A stretch of DNA of 64,000 nt from positions 65,079,577 through 65,143,576 of the forward strand of contig NC_092862.1 in assembly GCF_032062135.1 (NCBI RefSeq), given 5' to 3'. Numbering within the stretch: the first letter of the stretch is position 1; each line of letters starts with the position of its first letter. Positions 1-11,793 of this stretch are shown here, piece after piece. The stretch comes from Pyxicephalus adspersus. Taxonomy: Eukaryota; Chordata; Amphibia; Anura; Pyxicephalidae. A model generated the notes under the pieces. It was not told the DNA's origin, searched no databases, and saw only the letters and a program-made list of their open reading frames with translations. The translations under genes and the position numbers were made by a program.

Positions 1-794
1 TTTCTTTTAAATGTAAAAAGATAAAAATTATAAGTATCTCAAATTAACTTGATATCAGTATCTTGCTATCCCTACACAGCAGTCCTGATAATGGTAGACA
101 TGGGAGACAAGACTTGGAACCAATTAGGTGTTGTGAATGCAAAGAATGGTTTGATGGGCATCAGTAGTTGTTTTTGGTCCTCATTTATCTCTGAGATCAG
201 TGAAGGTAACTGCAGGGTACATTGCATGTTGGTATAGGGCTGAAAATCAGTTGATTCAATGTTCCATAAAAGTATGTGTCCGGTCTGATGATTTGGTGGC
301 ATGTGGTTAAATGGCAAAATGAACAGATGCAAGCAGACCACCTCTGGCTGTCTAAGTCTTTATAAAGGACCGGGCATCCATATTCCAGACCAATATACAG
401 GCACCCTAATACCACAATCTATGTTCCTGTAAGGAGGGGATGAATGTGGTATGGTTTGGCATGCTGGTTGAGTGGTTAGGGGCACATCAATAGATGTCTG
501 AATGCCATGACTGCTAAAGACCAATAATACCACCACATATTAAATATTCATGTAAACTAACAAGCAACACAATGGAAACAGAGTAATTGACTGCAATATT
601 AATACTTAAAAAGCCTTTTCATTAACAAAACATCACACAAATGTAGGTGAATTGGCAAAAACAGCTTTATCTACAATAAAGTAATGGAAATTGCATTAAC
701 ATGACCCTGGGGCCACATAAAGAAGATTATTAACATTGTTACACACCTGTCCTAATGAAGGTGTCTGGGATCCTTGGAAGAGATAAGCAAGACA
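1..794. other. Intergenic DNA, no gene recognised
   Basis: AT-rich single-copy-looking sequence upstream of the minisatellite. The open frames here are short (under 90 codons), overlap each other on both strands, and show no recognisable domain or splice-flanked conserved block. It lies upstream of the SLC22A23 promoter. I see no exon of a neighbouring gene. Confidence 0.5.
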
Positions 795-1735
795 ATCATA
801 GAGTGTTCTGTGTAGTGTTGTGTCTGACCCCTCAACCAATCAGGCAGTGTTCTCTGCAGTGTTCTGTCTGGCTTCTCCACCAATCACATAGAGTGTTCTG
901 TGTAGTGTTGTGTCTGACCCCTCAACCAATCAGGCAGTGTTCTCTGCAGTGTTCTGTCTGGCTTCTCCACCAATCATAGAGTGTTCTGTGTAGTGTTGTG
1001 TCTGACCCCTCAACCAATCAGGCAGTGTTCTCTGCAGTGTTNNNNNNNNNNNNNNNNNNNNNNNNNNNNNNNNNNNNNNNNNNNNNNNNNNNNNNNNNNN
1101 NNNNNNNNNNNNNNNNNNNNNNNNNNNNNNNNNNNNNNNNNNNNNNNNNNNNNNNNNNNNNNNNNNNNNNNNNNNNNNNNNNNNNNNNNNNNNNNNNNNN
1201 NNNNNNNNNNNNNNNNNNNNNNNNNNNNNNNNNNNNNNNNNNNNNNNNNNNNNNNNNNNNNNNNNNNNNNNNNNNNNNNNNNNNNNNNNNNNNNNNNNNN
1301 NNNNNNNNNNNNNNNNNNNNNNNNNNNNNNNNNNNNNNNNNNNNNNNNNNNNNNNNNNNNNNNNNNNNNNNNNNNNNNNNNNNNNNNNNNNNNNNNNNNN
1401 NNNNNNNNNNNNNNNNNNNNNNNNNNNNNNNNNNNNNNNNNNNNNNNNNNNNNNNNNNNNNNNNNNNNNNNNNNNNNNNNNNNNNNNNNNNNNNNNNNNN
1501 NNNNNNNNNNNNNNNNNNNNNNNNNNNNNNNNNNNNNNNNNNNNNNNNNNNNNNNNNNNNNNNNNNNNNNNNNNNNNNNNNNNNNNNNNNNNNNNNNNNN
1601 NNNNNNNNNNNNNNNNNNNNNNNNNNNNNNNNNAGTGTTCTCTGTAGTGTGTTGTCTGGCCTCTCCACCAATTAGGTAGTGTTCTCTGTAATGTGTTATC
1701 TGGCCTCTCCACCAATCAGGGAGTGTTCTCGGTGT
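795..1735. repeat. Minisatellite of 44-bp monomers, about 88-90 bp higher-order unit, with assembly gap
   Basis: Two alternating monomer types, one carrying GTGTCTGACCCCTCAACC and the other CTGGCTTCTCCACC, repeat in tandem. The phrase GAGTGTTCTGTGTAGTG recurs at about 801, 891 and 979, so the composite unit is 88-90 bp made of two roughly 44-bp halves. After the gap the monomers (1634-1677 and 1678-1721) are of the CTCCACC type only. Every monomer has a CCAAT pentamer: about 836, 880, 926, 970 and 1014 before the gap, and 1668 and 1712 after it. Spacing is 44-46 bp. The frames that run through the gap are repeat translations and not genes. Confidence 0.93.
1042..1633. other. Assembly gap (592 N)
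   Basis: An uninterrupted run of N inside the minisatellite. Both flanks are the same repeat, so the missing bases are almost certainly more monomers. The odd length of 592 suggests an estimated gap size and not a fixed placeholder. The true copy number is therefore unknown. Confidence 0.98.
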
Positions 1736-2399
1736 TGTTTTGTATAAAACAGCTTATGCAACACTGCAAATTCATCATTTAGAAGTTGGGTACATTTGAG
1801 TTTGAGGTCCATATATAAAAAGAGGCATGATTAATGTTTGGTTCCAGTAGAAGGATGATCTCTTCAAGTCAGAGACAGATAGGAGTTATCTGTTTGGTCC
1901 AAAGGAGGCTCAGTCTCCCTAAAATATGGAAATTTGCCAGCTTGTGCTTTGTATTTTGCTTCCATGATTGTAAGCCTGACAGCATGTAACATTGTTAGGT
2001 CTGGTACACACAAACTGATTCCCTGCCAATGTTGTACTTCATCCAAACAATATTTCTATCCAAAGTCCCAAAACACTGAACACATGTGTACTCTGCCCTT
2101 ATGATTCCTTCCCTGGATAGAAACAATCAGAACCCTGATCATAGGATATCATCACAGTATACTTTATCATTTGTACACTTGACAACATTTGTATGCTTTT
2201 GAATAATATTCACCAACACGTCTATCCCACCCAATCAAAACCAATCAGTCTCTTACCATTGGTAAGTTCCCTTCAGATCTGATAATTTCATCTTCAATCT
2301 TGCTGTTTGTATCAGACCTTTATTTTATTCTAGCATTGTATGCACCTGGCACTCTTTAATAGAGAATTCCTATATCAGTGACCAGCACTGTGTGGTATC
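1736..2399. other. Upstream flank of promoter, no gene recognised
   Basis: AT-rich sequence between the minisatellite and the GC-rich promoter interval. Only short overlapping frames are present. No transposon termini or conserved protein block were recognised. Distal regulatory elements of SLC22A23 could lie here, but nothing specific is visible. Confidence 0.4.
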
Positions 2400-2859
2400 C
2401 TAAGGAATAAGACGTGCAGCGCCCCCTAGTGCCGGCAGCGGGCAATGCAGGAGGCTGCACGTCTACAGGGATCCCGGGGATGCGAGCGTTGTGCGATCCC
2501 CGGGCGAATGATCTTTTCCTCTCCTGGCTGTGGGAGGAGGTGGGGATGTATTCTATGAGCTGGCCTTTGTCAATCCCGCACACCGTACAGGCGGATGGTG
2601 AGATCCCGGCTGGTGAGCCTCGATAGATCCTGCTCACATGTATCCGGATTCCATGGGATCTGCTGCATTGTGTAGGAGGTAGTGTTATTCGCTGTAGGGG
2701 AGCCAGCACCATTCATCAGCATTGAACTTTCAGCCATTGATGTGATATCAGCAGATTGTGCAGGGACACATGCTGGCAGTGGAGGTGCCAGGTGGGCATC
2801 CAGCATTGGCATAGATCATTGCAGGTGGTGCATGCTGGCAGAGGGAAGGAGGTGGCATC
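2400..2859 (+). promoter_or_regulatory. SLC22A23: SLC22A23 promoter and 5' UTR interval, GC/CpG-rich
   Basis: Base composition changes sharply near 2410 from AT-rich to GC-rich with many CpG dinucleotides, and stays so through exon 1. This is the usual look of a vertebrate CpG-island promoter. No TATA box sits at an obvious distance from the ATG. The interval contains a CTCF-like motif (2416-2434), two perfect inverted repeats (2411-2420 with 2454-2463, and 2473-2481 with 2496-2504), and an upstream ATG at 2832 whose frame overlaps the coding start. The transcription start site cannot be placed from sequence alone. Confidence 0.6.
2416..2434 (-). promoter_or_regulatory. CTCF-like binding motif
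   Basis: Read on the minus strand, this stretch is close to the vertebrate CTCF core consensus (CCASYAGRKGGC followed by GC): GGCACTAGGGGGCGCTG. The 12-base core at 2421-2432 matches 11 of 12 positions. It lies about 430 bp upstream of the SLC22A23 start codon at the edge of the GC-rich interval. Occupancy is an inference. Part of this stretch could also derive from an old repeat. Confidence 0.55.
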
Positions 2860-3375
2860 ATGGCCATAGACCGGGATCGGGAGGCCGAGGAGAATGGCTC
2901 TGTGCTGCCAGCTTCCAGCACTACAATCCCCCCATCAGAAGACATGTCTGCCGCCCCCCCATCCCCAGCACACCCGGGCTCTCGGTACAGCCCTCTGCTC
3001 CTGGACTTTGATGGCTCCTTGCTGCCCTTCCTTGGGGGACTGGGCACCTACAACAAGCGCCTGGTACTGCTCACCTGGATCCCAGCTTTGTTCCTCAGCT
3101 TCAGCCAATTCTCAGACTTCTTCCTCTTGGACATTCCAGATAAATGGTGTAAGACTAATGGCAGCTTGCCCTACCATGCCCCCGACCTCCACCTGCGCCT
3201 AATCAACGACACCACCCCACTTCCAGAGGTGATGCTCCTACTGCCACCCCCACAGCTGCCCACCACCCCATCCCCCATGGCTGGCACACTGCCCCCCAGC
3301 AACAATGACTCCTGCCTTTGTCATGAATGGACCTATCGGATCCACGCTGGCCTTGTCCAAAATGTAGTGAGCAAG
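2860..3375 (+). CDS. SLC22A23: SLC22A23 exon 1 (coding part): N-terminus, TM1 and extracellular loop
   Basis: Encodes residues 1-172 of solute carrier family 22 member 23, an orphan MFS transporter of the plasma membrane or endomembranes with no settled substrate. The N-terminus MAIDRDRE and the block LLLDFDGSLLPFLGGLG (about 46-62) match the mammalian protein as I recall it. TM1 spans about 67-88 (RLVLLTWIPALFL...). The following loop is Pro/Leu-rich and carries sequons at N100 (NGS), N116 (NDT) and N149 (NDS), fitting the glycosylated first extracellular loop of SLC22 proteins. The exon closes with GLVQNVVSK, a conserved stretch. The start is chosen because A at -3 and G at +4 give a strong Kozak context and the N-terminus is conserved. 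The donor AAG|GTAAGTG follows codon 172 (phase 0). The N-terminal segment is shorter than the human one. The open frame continues past the donor to 3561, but that part is intron. Confidence 0.96.
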
Positions 3376-3699
3376 GTAAGTGCGCCTGGCGCCCTACTAC
3401 TTGTTGTAACCTGTGTTCTTCCTATATATCACAGTGCAGGATACAGAGAACCAACCTCAGCATTATTCTTCATGACCGCTATTATATTAATAATAACCTG
3501 TAAATGTACAGTGCAAGTTCCTGTAAAAACACAACAGGTTTTTCAACCTTGGTGGCTCTAATAAATAGCAGATCTTAAGAACAGACTGGCCATAAAGACC
3601 TTCTGAATAAAACGTGTATAGAGAAACCTATTTAAAAATTAAAAAACAAATTATTTATAAGCACCATGCACTTGTCTAGGTGAATACACTGTCCCTAAA

Positions 3700-4014
3700 C
3701 CTTGTAAGATCCTAGGAAAGCCTTGGCCCCTAATTCTTTAGTGTGTCAAAGCCAGTTTACCATTGAGAAACGCTTTCAATAATTTTTAGGTCTCTGGGAA
3801 CCCCCCGCTTTATTGGGGTTGGTGGGGAAAAACCCTCTTACATTGGTGGCCGGTGGAAATGCACCTTACAGTGGTATATAGACAACTAAGACATCAATCG
3901 AGTCATGCAACTGGTTCTGCTACATGGTGTTGAGATTATCAAATGGGGGGTCAATCAGCTGCAATTCAAGGAATCTCTAGGAACCTCTGGAGGAACCCTG
4001 GTTGAAAATGTCTG
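3700..4014 (-). mobile_element. hAT-like non-autonomous DNA transposon relic
   Basis: The right edge, read on the minus strand, is CAGACATTTTCAACCAGGG followed by TTCCTCCAGAGG. It resembles the terminus at 56291 and the one ending at 22982. hAT elements characteristically start with CAG. The left boundary is vague, placed where related GGAACCCC-type sequence fades, and no target duplication was found. It is an old decayed copy in intron 1. Confidence 0.45.
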
Positions 4015-5320
4015 TGCTAGAGCATGTTCTACCAAGGTTTGGGATCCTAATCTTTCCCAAGGAAAATTGGTGCCTCCAAGAACTGCCTGGAAATCAAGTA
4101 TTTTATTACATGTTATCATTTAATGTTTTATTATCTTATGGCTTTCTGTGATTTTTGGCGGTTGCAAAATTTTCATTTAAAGTCTCCTTTAGGTTTTGAG
4201 TAGAGTGGAGAAAGGTTATTACCCCTCACATTTTTATTGTAGCCTGTGACCCCATCCTATATATATACCAAAGACAATATCACAAAAATATCTGGAACCA
4301 TTCAGGTTTTTAATGTTCTGGTGAAGGGGATTTGCCTCACTTCCACTCCAGTAATGATGGTCATTGGGACAAGTAGTAGAAGACCGTTCCCTAATAAGGA
4401 CGCAACAACAAAAACTGAGAATCTAATGCACCATAAAAGAAGGCTTTGTATGTAAATTTTATACAGCCTTCCAAGTGTGCAGTTATTATTTTTGCTTTCA
4501 TGTGTTTTATATTATACAGCACATTGAAGAGTTCATGGTTTTCAATTTATTTAATTTGTTTAGTATTTGATGTAGCAATCTACTACATAATGAATTGTCC
4601 TTTCTTTTTCTAAAAGGGGTACATGAACTATTGACAGAGAACATCTTAATATATTCTGAAACTGTCTATGCCACATAGGACCCCATTTGAAGAGAAGGGT
4701 GGTGTGGATGTAATAGCTGGTAATGAGAAGATCCTGTTATCTCTGAGCATTGTCCAGCTATTGCTACTGCTGAACCAAACCATCTCAATTAACCTTTCTG
4801 TTCTCTTTGAAAATGTGCCATCAGTGCCATGGCCTTTTTTTTAAAGGTTTACAGGAAATGTTTCATAATTTGTTTGAGAAACACAAATAAAATGTATACA
4901 ATATTTGTCCACCTGGAGTAGGATCTTTTCTTCTGGAATGTTTTCTCCAGGAAATAAACATTGCCAATTAGTAATTAAAAGTGACAGTTTAATGACAAGT
5001 GTACGGAAAGTCGGGAGTAGAAAGTAAACTATTTCAGGCATGTTGACGGAGTAGATTGTCAGCTTGTAGAAATGCAACTGCATATGTCATGAATAAGCTC
5101 TGTACAGTGGAAACCATTATAAAGGTTATGTTTGTATTTCCTTATATTCGTTTACATACATTTGTTCAGTTGTTTGCAATAAATTAAACACTGTATTTAC
5201 TAGGAAAGGCTAAAACATGGTTCTAGAGCTTCCCTTTTTATAATAGCAGTAATAGGGCTGTTTCTTCATAGCCTATTTTAATTTATGTTTGAAGATCACT
5301 GGACTAAATTTAAAATTCAG

Positions 5321-5342
5321 TGTGTGTGTATGTGTGTGTATA

Positions 5343-5391
<49 letters not shown>
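5321..5391. repeat. Compound (TG)n(TA)n microsatellite
   Basis: About 30 bases of TG repeats with TA interruptions lead into an uninterrupted TA tract of about 36 bases. The Val/Cys and Ile/Tyr repeat peptide in the overlapping frame is an artefact of this tract. Confidence 0.95.
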
Positions 5392-5394
<3 letters not shown>

Positions 5395-8300
5395 CTTGGA
5401 TACTGGGGTTTTATTTTGATCTGCCCACAGTCTTATTGGCCGAGGCTGTTTTCTGCCATAGTTGCTGTCCAGAGATAGCTAATAGGATGGTGGACGTAAT
5501 ACCAGCTTTCTTGCCTGCTATTAAACCATTCATGGTGGGAGGTATTTAGGTGTGGAATCAGAGCTACCATAATTTAAAGATCTCATTTAAACCTCACAAT
5601 AGTAAATCGATGTTTCTGAAACATTGGCAACCCCCGGCAGAACCAGAGACTGGAAAGAAAAATTTTTAAAAGGCATGAACTATTCATTTTGCCTTTTTGT
5701 TCTTTATGCAAGTATTTTTCCTTAAGAACAGGGCTGGGCATTTTTTTTGCAGATTAAAAGGTTTGTTTTTTACCACATTTGTAAGGAAAGGTTCAGATAG
5801 CTATTGTATGTATCTAACAAAAAATGAACTAGTTTTCCAGTCAATGTGATGGGATCACAACACACTAAAATCCAGTATAAAATATATATAAAAAAAAGTA
5901 TTTGTACATTTGTAGGTGGTTCATTAGTAAGTAGGCAATATGTATTGCAGCACATTTTGCTATACATGAATTTATTAAATACCAATGTGACATGTATACC
6001 TGAAAACAATGCTTTGTTACATTTATTCAGTTTTTAAAGTAGTGGAGAACATTAAAAAATCAGTATGATGAGCAGTATTTTTGCTTGTAATCCTTGCCCG
6101 GCATTGCCTGCAAATCTGTACAGGAATAACGACATGTGATGCTGAGCTGTAATCCCAAGGATTGCTAATACTGCATTCGAGTTGTTTATTTTAAAGCTGA
6201 AGCTGAACAAGGCAAAATCTTAAAGAAATTATGTTGATTGCTATAAATGATTTTTCTTTTTGGGACTTAACTTTTCAAATTCAAAAACTCCATTGGGTAG
6301 CTGTGCACCTGTCTGCACAACTATGACCTCTCAAGCCTTTTAGTTTTTGTTCAAAGTTGCTCACCAACTGCTTGCTGTGACAAATCCTGTCTTCTTGTGA
6401 AATTGCATGATTTCCACTGTGATGCAGGGATGCAGGCAAGTCCAGCAGCTATTGTTCTTCCTAGACCTCCTTCCTGCTAGAAGAAAGTGTTGCCTGCATT
6501 GCTGTCCTTTGCCATGCTCACTGCATTCATTGCACTGAATGGGGTAGTGCATGAAAATGTGCAGAAAGACGATCAGTGCATTGACAAAACAACTGCATCA
6601 CAAAGTACAAGTAGGAACATCAGATGTTCTCTATGCTATATCTTATATCCTTGTGTATTTCACACTATCTGGAGCGCAGTGAACAGCATTTCACCACCTA
6701 TTAGTAGGAACGAGGCCTTACCTTTAGTGTCACATCTGCTTGACTCCCCCAATGGCTGAGGAGTGTGTGCTGTAATGCAGTGTGCAAGCACATTTGACCC
6801 ATAAAACAAAAATGTCCAACACTGTACTTCATTTTTTAGTCACAAATTAACATTATTGCTGTTAGAACTAATTCTGGTAAATTTGGGGTTTAGCTGAGCT
6901 TTAAAAGTGAGCCTGTAGAAAAATAAACCTCATCAAGTCAGATATTCTGGAAAATTGAATATCTGCACACATCTTTTTCATCTTTCTGACAGTTCAGGAG
7001 CCCCCGAACACTTGGTGATCAATATGCTAATGGTGTATTCCAGCTCCAAATTCCATCACCCACCCACATCTGTGAGCTGGCATTACAAAAGGTCATGGCA
7101 ATGCGCTGATTTATGAGCTAGTTTTACTATTTACAGCTCTGGGTTCAGGGTCTTTCGAAGTGCTAAGAAAGACACTTCTAAGGAAACAAAGGTATGCACC
7201 AAAGCCTCAATGGGCCATCATTTCAATGGGTGCTCTAAACAATGGGGTTACTATAAACTCTGACATTTCAAAAGCTCCCTAGTGCTATGCTTTGATTTCC
7301 TAGCAGCTTTATTGAAAAAGAAGCTTGCAGACCACTAGAAATGTGTGAACGGGCACTTCACTTGCCGATTTCCCCATTCTGTATACCTGCATCTGCTAGG
7401 GTGTCTCGCAATTCTGTAGGAGAACTGCTCATTGTCTAGTTGTTGACAGTCCACCTGTCATGTACTTAGGGAATCTGCATGCTTGCTAAGTGATGTCGAT
7501 ATTCACAAATGTTTGTGTGCATTCTTTCTGAGTAGCATTACAAACAGATTGTCAGTGCAGCCTAATGCGTGCAATATTAGGTCCTGAACTTTCAGCACAT
7601 GACAATGCAAAACAGTATGTATATTGTAGATCACTAAAGATTAGTTTTGCGGTGCAACTTTGTATTGCAATGCACAGCCACAGTGCATGGGTGCAATTTA
7701 TGTCATAGGATGCATTGTGATGTTAACAGTTTCTGTTTTATAAACCTTTTGAAGTAGGGTTGTAGAAACCTAATGATTGTTTTGCTTGTAGGAATATTTA
7801 AAAAAATATTATCCTACCTCCCCATAGAGCACAGCCTGGCATGTAAAGCATATGAAGCACCTTGGCTGGTGATTGACAGGCCAACAGTGAGAGGCAACAT
7901 TCCCTTACACAACTCCAATGCCTTAGTATAAGGTGTGGGAATTTAGGAGCCATTTACAGCCACTTTGGGAGGTAATATGGCTTGTGACTTCTTAGGACAC
8001 CAATTTCTATTCTTGTGAGCAGCTGATAGGGATGAATGGAGCCTATCTTTTGTACAGTAAATTCCATCTGTGCAGAAGGATTAGCGGAGAGGTGAGCTGT
8101 GTCAGCAAGTTGCAGCTCACTGTCTTTATAAGTCTATAGGCTTTCTGCCATTGCGGAAATTTATAATAATCATGTTTTATTATCACTGACAATTGTAGGA
8201 TTTCACAGTCTGTGATAAGTAAAAGCTATTCACAGTTATTTGTATTAGCCTAGCAGGACAGGCGTGTCTACCTTTTTAAACAGCTTTTCTGAATTTATTA

Positions 8301-11300
8301 ATATCTATCACACTTCTGAGACAGATGCATTTTGATTCACTTAAAGCCAAATGTTGAACAAATGCCATATTTTTGCAGGAGATAGATGATGCAATTTTCA
8401 AAGTTGCTTGGATAGCCTAGCACATATGCTTCCTGGTTCTTAATTTGTTGATGTAATATATAGTAGTTGAGAATTCAGTGACATCACACTTGTACTAACA
8501 ACAGCCAGATGTCTGTTCTTTCACTAAACCTAAACGATTAGCTTATGTGACATAGCCATTTGTCTTATGACAAAGCTGCTTTATAAGTAGCTTTTCCCAT
8601 TTCCATGGCATATACAGGGCAATGCTGCTGAACATCTTTGTCCTTCCTTACTAATGCCCCTGCCCTATACCAAGGATGTGTTCCATGAACTGCTTACTAG
8701 TGGGAATAAGCCTTGGGCAATGGGGTGTCTTTAGATTCCTAACAGTCAGACTTCAGTTGCACTTTTTGAAGAGACTGTCCATGGTCCTGATACTCAGCAC
8801 CATGTGACCAGACCACTGAAAATCACAGTTGTTAAAATTTCCATGCCAGTGAATTACATTCAGAAGGTATTCCAGTAAATGTCACACATTCTATTTAGAC
8901 ACGCCAATTAATACCATATGGTGGTGGACACCCTTTATGCACCCTTGTAAAAACTATGCGTTTTGTTGGTTTTCTAAAGTCTTAAAAGATGTGTGAAAGT
9001 TTTACAGAAACTCTCCACGTTGACATTGCTTCACTGCGGGAGTTGTATTACTTTGTTTTACTGGGAAAAATCAACACACATAGAATTTAACTAGCAATGC
9101 ACAATTTGCACAAGACTGTACACAGATCCACTGTGGTGTCAAGTTTTTCAAATTTTTTCCAATATTTCCTTTTTTAACAACTTTAAAGCGTATACAAATC
9201 AAAAACCTTGGTTAGGTTTGGAAGAGTCACCCTTTATTTGTCCCAATGACTACTCTCTTCAGTGGAGAAAGAGGGAATGTGAAATCCAAACATTCTGAGT
9301 TGTCAATGTAACAGGTGAAGGAAGATCTTCCAATGTGAAAATGATCTCAAACATTTAGCAATTCTTCTTTTTAGTCTTGCAGTTTTTCAAGGAAAAATGG
9401 ACCAGAAAAGGTATTTAGGTTTCTGATCCTTTGTTCTGGGATAACCAGCAAGAAGAGTGACATTTACCTCTTTCAATTAAATTTAGGCCTCGACCTTGCA
9501 AGATTATGATAAGTTTAGGATTTGTAAACCTCCCAGGTGCACACATTGCATACCTGTCTCTATCTTTATGTTTAAGGTAATTAGCTTCTTACAACATTTC
9601 TTGTCCCAAAGTGTCCTTTATCAACAATACTTGGTCACTTATCACATACAGGCAGGTTTTCTATTATATCTCATGTCTGATAAAACAGACTTTCCTTAAA
9701 TGATGGCTGATTTGACTTAATCTTTAAATAACACATAGAATTAAACTAGCAATGCGCACAGATGCACAATGATGGCTGATTTGACTTGTGCTATTGAAAT
9801 TACTGGAGAGATAGACCTCGAGCACCAAAAAGAGCTTTTAATGTCTAAAAACCACCAGACTTAAAATATGTCCTGAGCTGTATAGATCCTTTTTTACTGG
9901 ACTCCATGCAGATCCAAATATTGTTTATGTTTGTTTAAGGACATTCATAGCTATTCACAATAACTGTTTTTACCTGAAGCTCCCCCTGCCTAATAAGAAA
10001 CTTAGCGCCACAGAGGCCTAAAAACAAAGTAGCCAGTTGCTTTGGTGTTTATTTCTTTTTTTCAAACTTCAGATTACTTAGCCTATCCTAAGACTACCGC
10101 ACTCTTGGATTCGGTATCTATTCGGATAAACCAGCCTAAATGCATTGCACTTGATACTGGAATGTATAATACATTTGTTGATCTTGAGGTTTTTGCAGTC
10201 ATATTGTAACATGAATCTTTTAGGCTTTATAAGAATTGTTTGTAATTTTAGTTAAATGATCCAAGATTGGATACACTGAATTAATGATCTTTTCTGTAGT
10301 AAAAGAATTTACAGGCTTTTATTTTGAGCTGAACATTTTTTTTACATTTTAAATTTCTGGATTCATATCTTTCCTCTATAACTAAGAAAAGTTTTGGGAT
10401 TAAAACTAAGAATGAACATACTTGTATTGGTAATGCATATTTGTATTTGAGTGAACATTGGTGTATGTCAGGATAGTTCTGGGAAACTTTGGCCTGGTTA
10501 AGACAAAACTAAGTGACCTCAAGAAGAAAAAAGAACTGTAGGATGAAGGTTGAAGTATTTTATGAACGGATTAAGTAGACATTGTTGCATCTGGTCACAT
10601 AACACTTTATTCACAAACAAAACCTGGGAACCTTCCCTTGGCCAGGTACTGTAATCTCAGGGCTGAGGGGGTCAGGTAGCAATAAAGGGCCCCTAGTCAT
10701 CAATAACTATTGGCACCACGTTAAAGGATGTCTAAATGATTGAATATATTCACCTGGCACATCATATTTTATTTGCACTGTCACCCACTCAACCACCCCA
10801 GTCTTCTTCTGGTATATATAGATATCCATTCTCATTTGATTAATGAATTCAGGATTTTAGGAGACGGAGAGTCATGTCCAGTCATGCCTCAGGGTTATCC
10901 TATTACTTTAGGTTCAAAAGTGCAGACTGAAAGGAATACTAACACTCAGGTTTCACTTGTGTATTTAATCCTTGAGTGACAGTATTCAAATGAAAGCAAT
11001 TTTCCATTATCTCCTGGAGCATGCAGCTCCCTCTCTTTCTGTGAGTTTTATAATGTAGCATTGATGTTTATTTGCCTTACCACTGATATTTCATTCTGTG
11101 CATATAGCATAGCCAGCTACATGGCTTATTTATCTTCTTGCATCAGTCAGTGCTATAACAAATCCTTTTCCTATTTGTTTTGGAAGCACATGTTATGCTT
11201 TTCTTTCTTCTAATGCTTGTTCAATGTATTTCTTATATATATGTCTGGCATTGAGCTTGCCATTGCTCCGTGGGAGCAGGTGATGACATTTTTGGCAAGG

Positions 11301-11749
11301 TATTAGAAGGAGCGACAGTGCCTGACTGCAGTTGGCACCAGTAGTGATTGCATTTGCTTAGAGGAAGCCTCATATATGAGAATTTGCTCGTTACCAGTGG
11401 GGCGTTCACATAGTTTCTGAATTTCTGTAGGTTTTGATACAGTTTTAGCTACATTTTGTAATAAGGCGGCAAGTTTTGCTTGTATTTTATGGACTTGTTT
11501 GTAAGAAAAATGATTATCTTCATTTATAGGGATAATATAATATGAAGATCTGCCTGAATATATGGCTTTGTCACAAGAGAGACATTGGTTTGGATTATTC
11601 TCAAGGCTTCCAGGGGGTAATCATGCCAAAGCTGTAGCACTGACTGCCCAGAGTCACGGCCTAAATCAGCATTTAGCTAAAGCTTTCAAATTAGGAAAAC
11701 AACATTTGAGCACTAGAATAATATCTGTATTTTCAACAGTAGATTTCTG

Positions 11750-11751
11750 TA

Positions 11752-11791
<40 letters not shown>
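11750..11791. repeat. (TA)n microsatellite
   Basis: Near-perfect TA dinucleotide run of about 40 bases in intron 1. Confidence 0.95.

Positions 11792-11793
<2 letters not shown>

Noticed and set aside
930..1715. Long open frames of 217-261 codons on both strands
   Set aside because: They are created by reading through 592 N and repeat monomers.
795..1735. CRISPR-like array of regularly spaced repeats
   Set aside because: Adjacent monomers are contiguous and similar along their whole length with no unique spacers, and the genome is vertebrate. It is a minisatellite.
2356..3047. Minus-strand open frames across the promoter and exon 1 (about 80-118 codons)
   Set aside because: They are antisense shadows of GC-rich sequence, without recognisable domains.
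3376..3561. Continuation of the exon 1 frame to 3561
   Set aside because: A canonical GTAAGTG donor follows the conserved VVSK, exon 2 resumes in the same phase, and the extra 61 codons have no SLC22 similarity.
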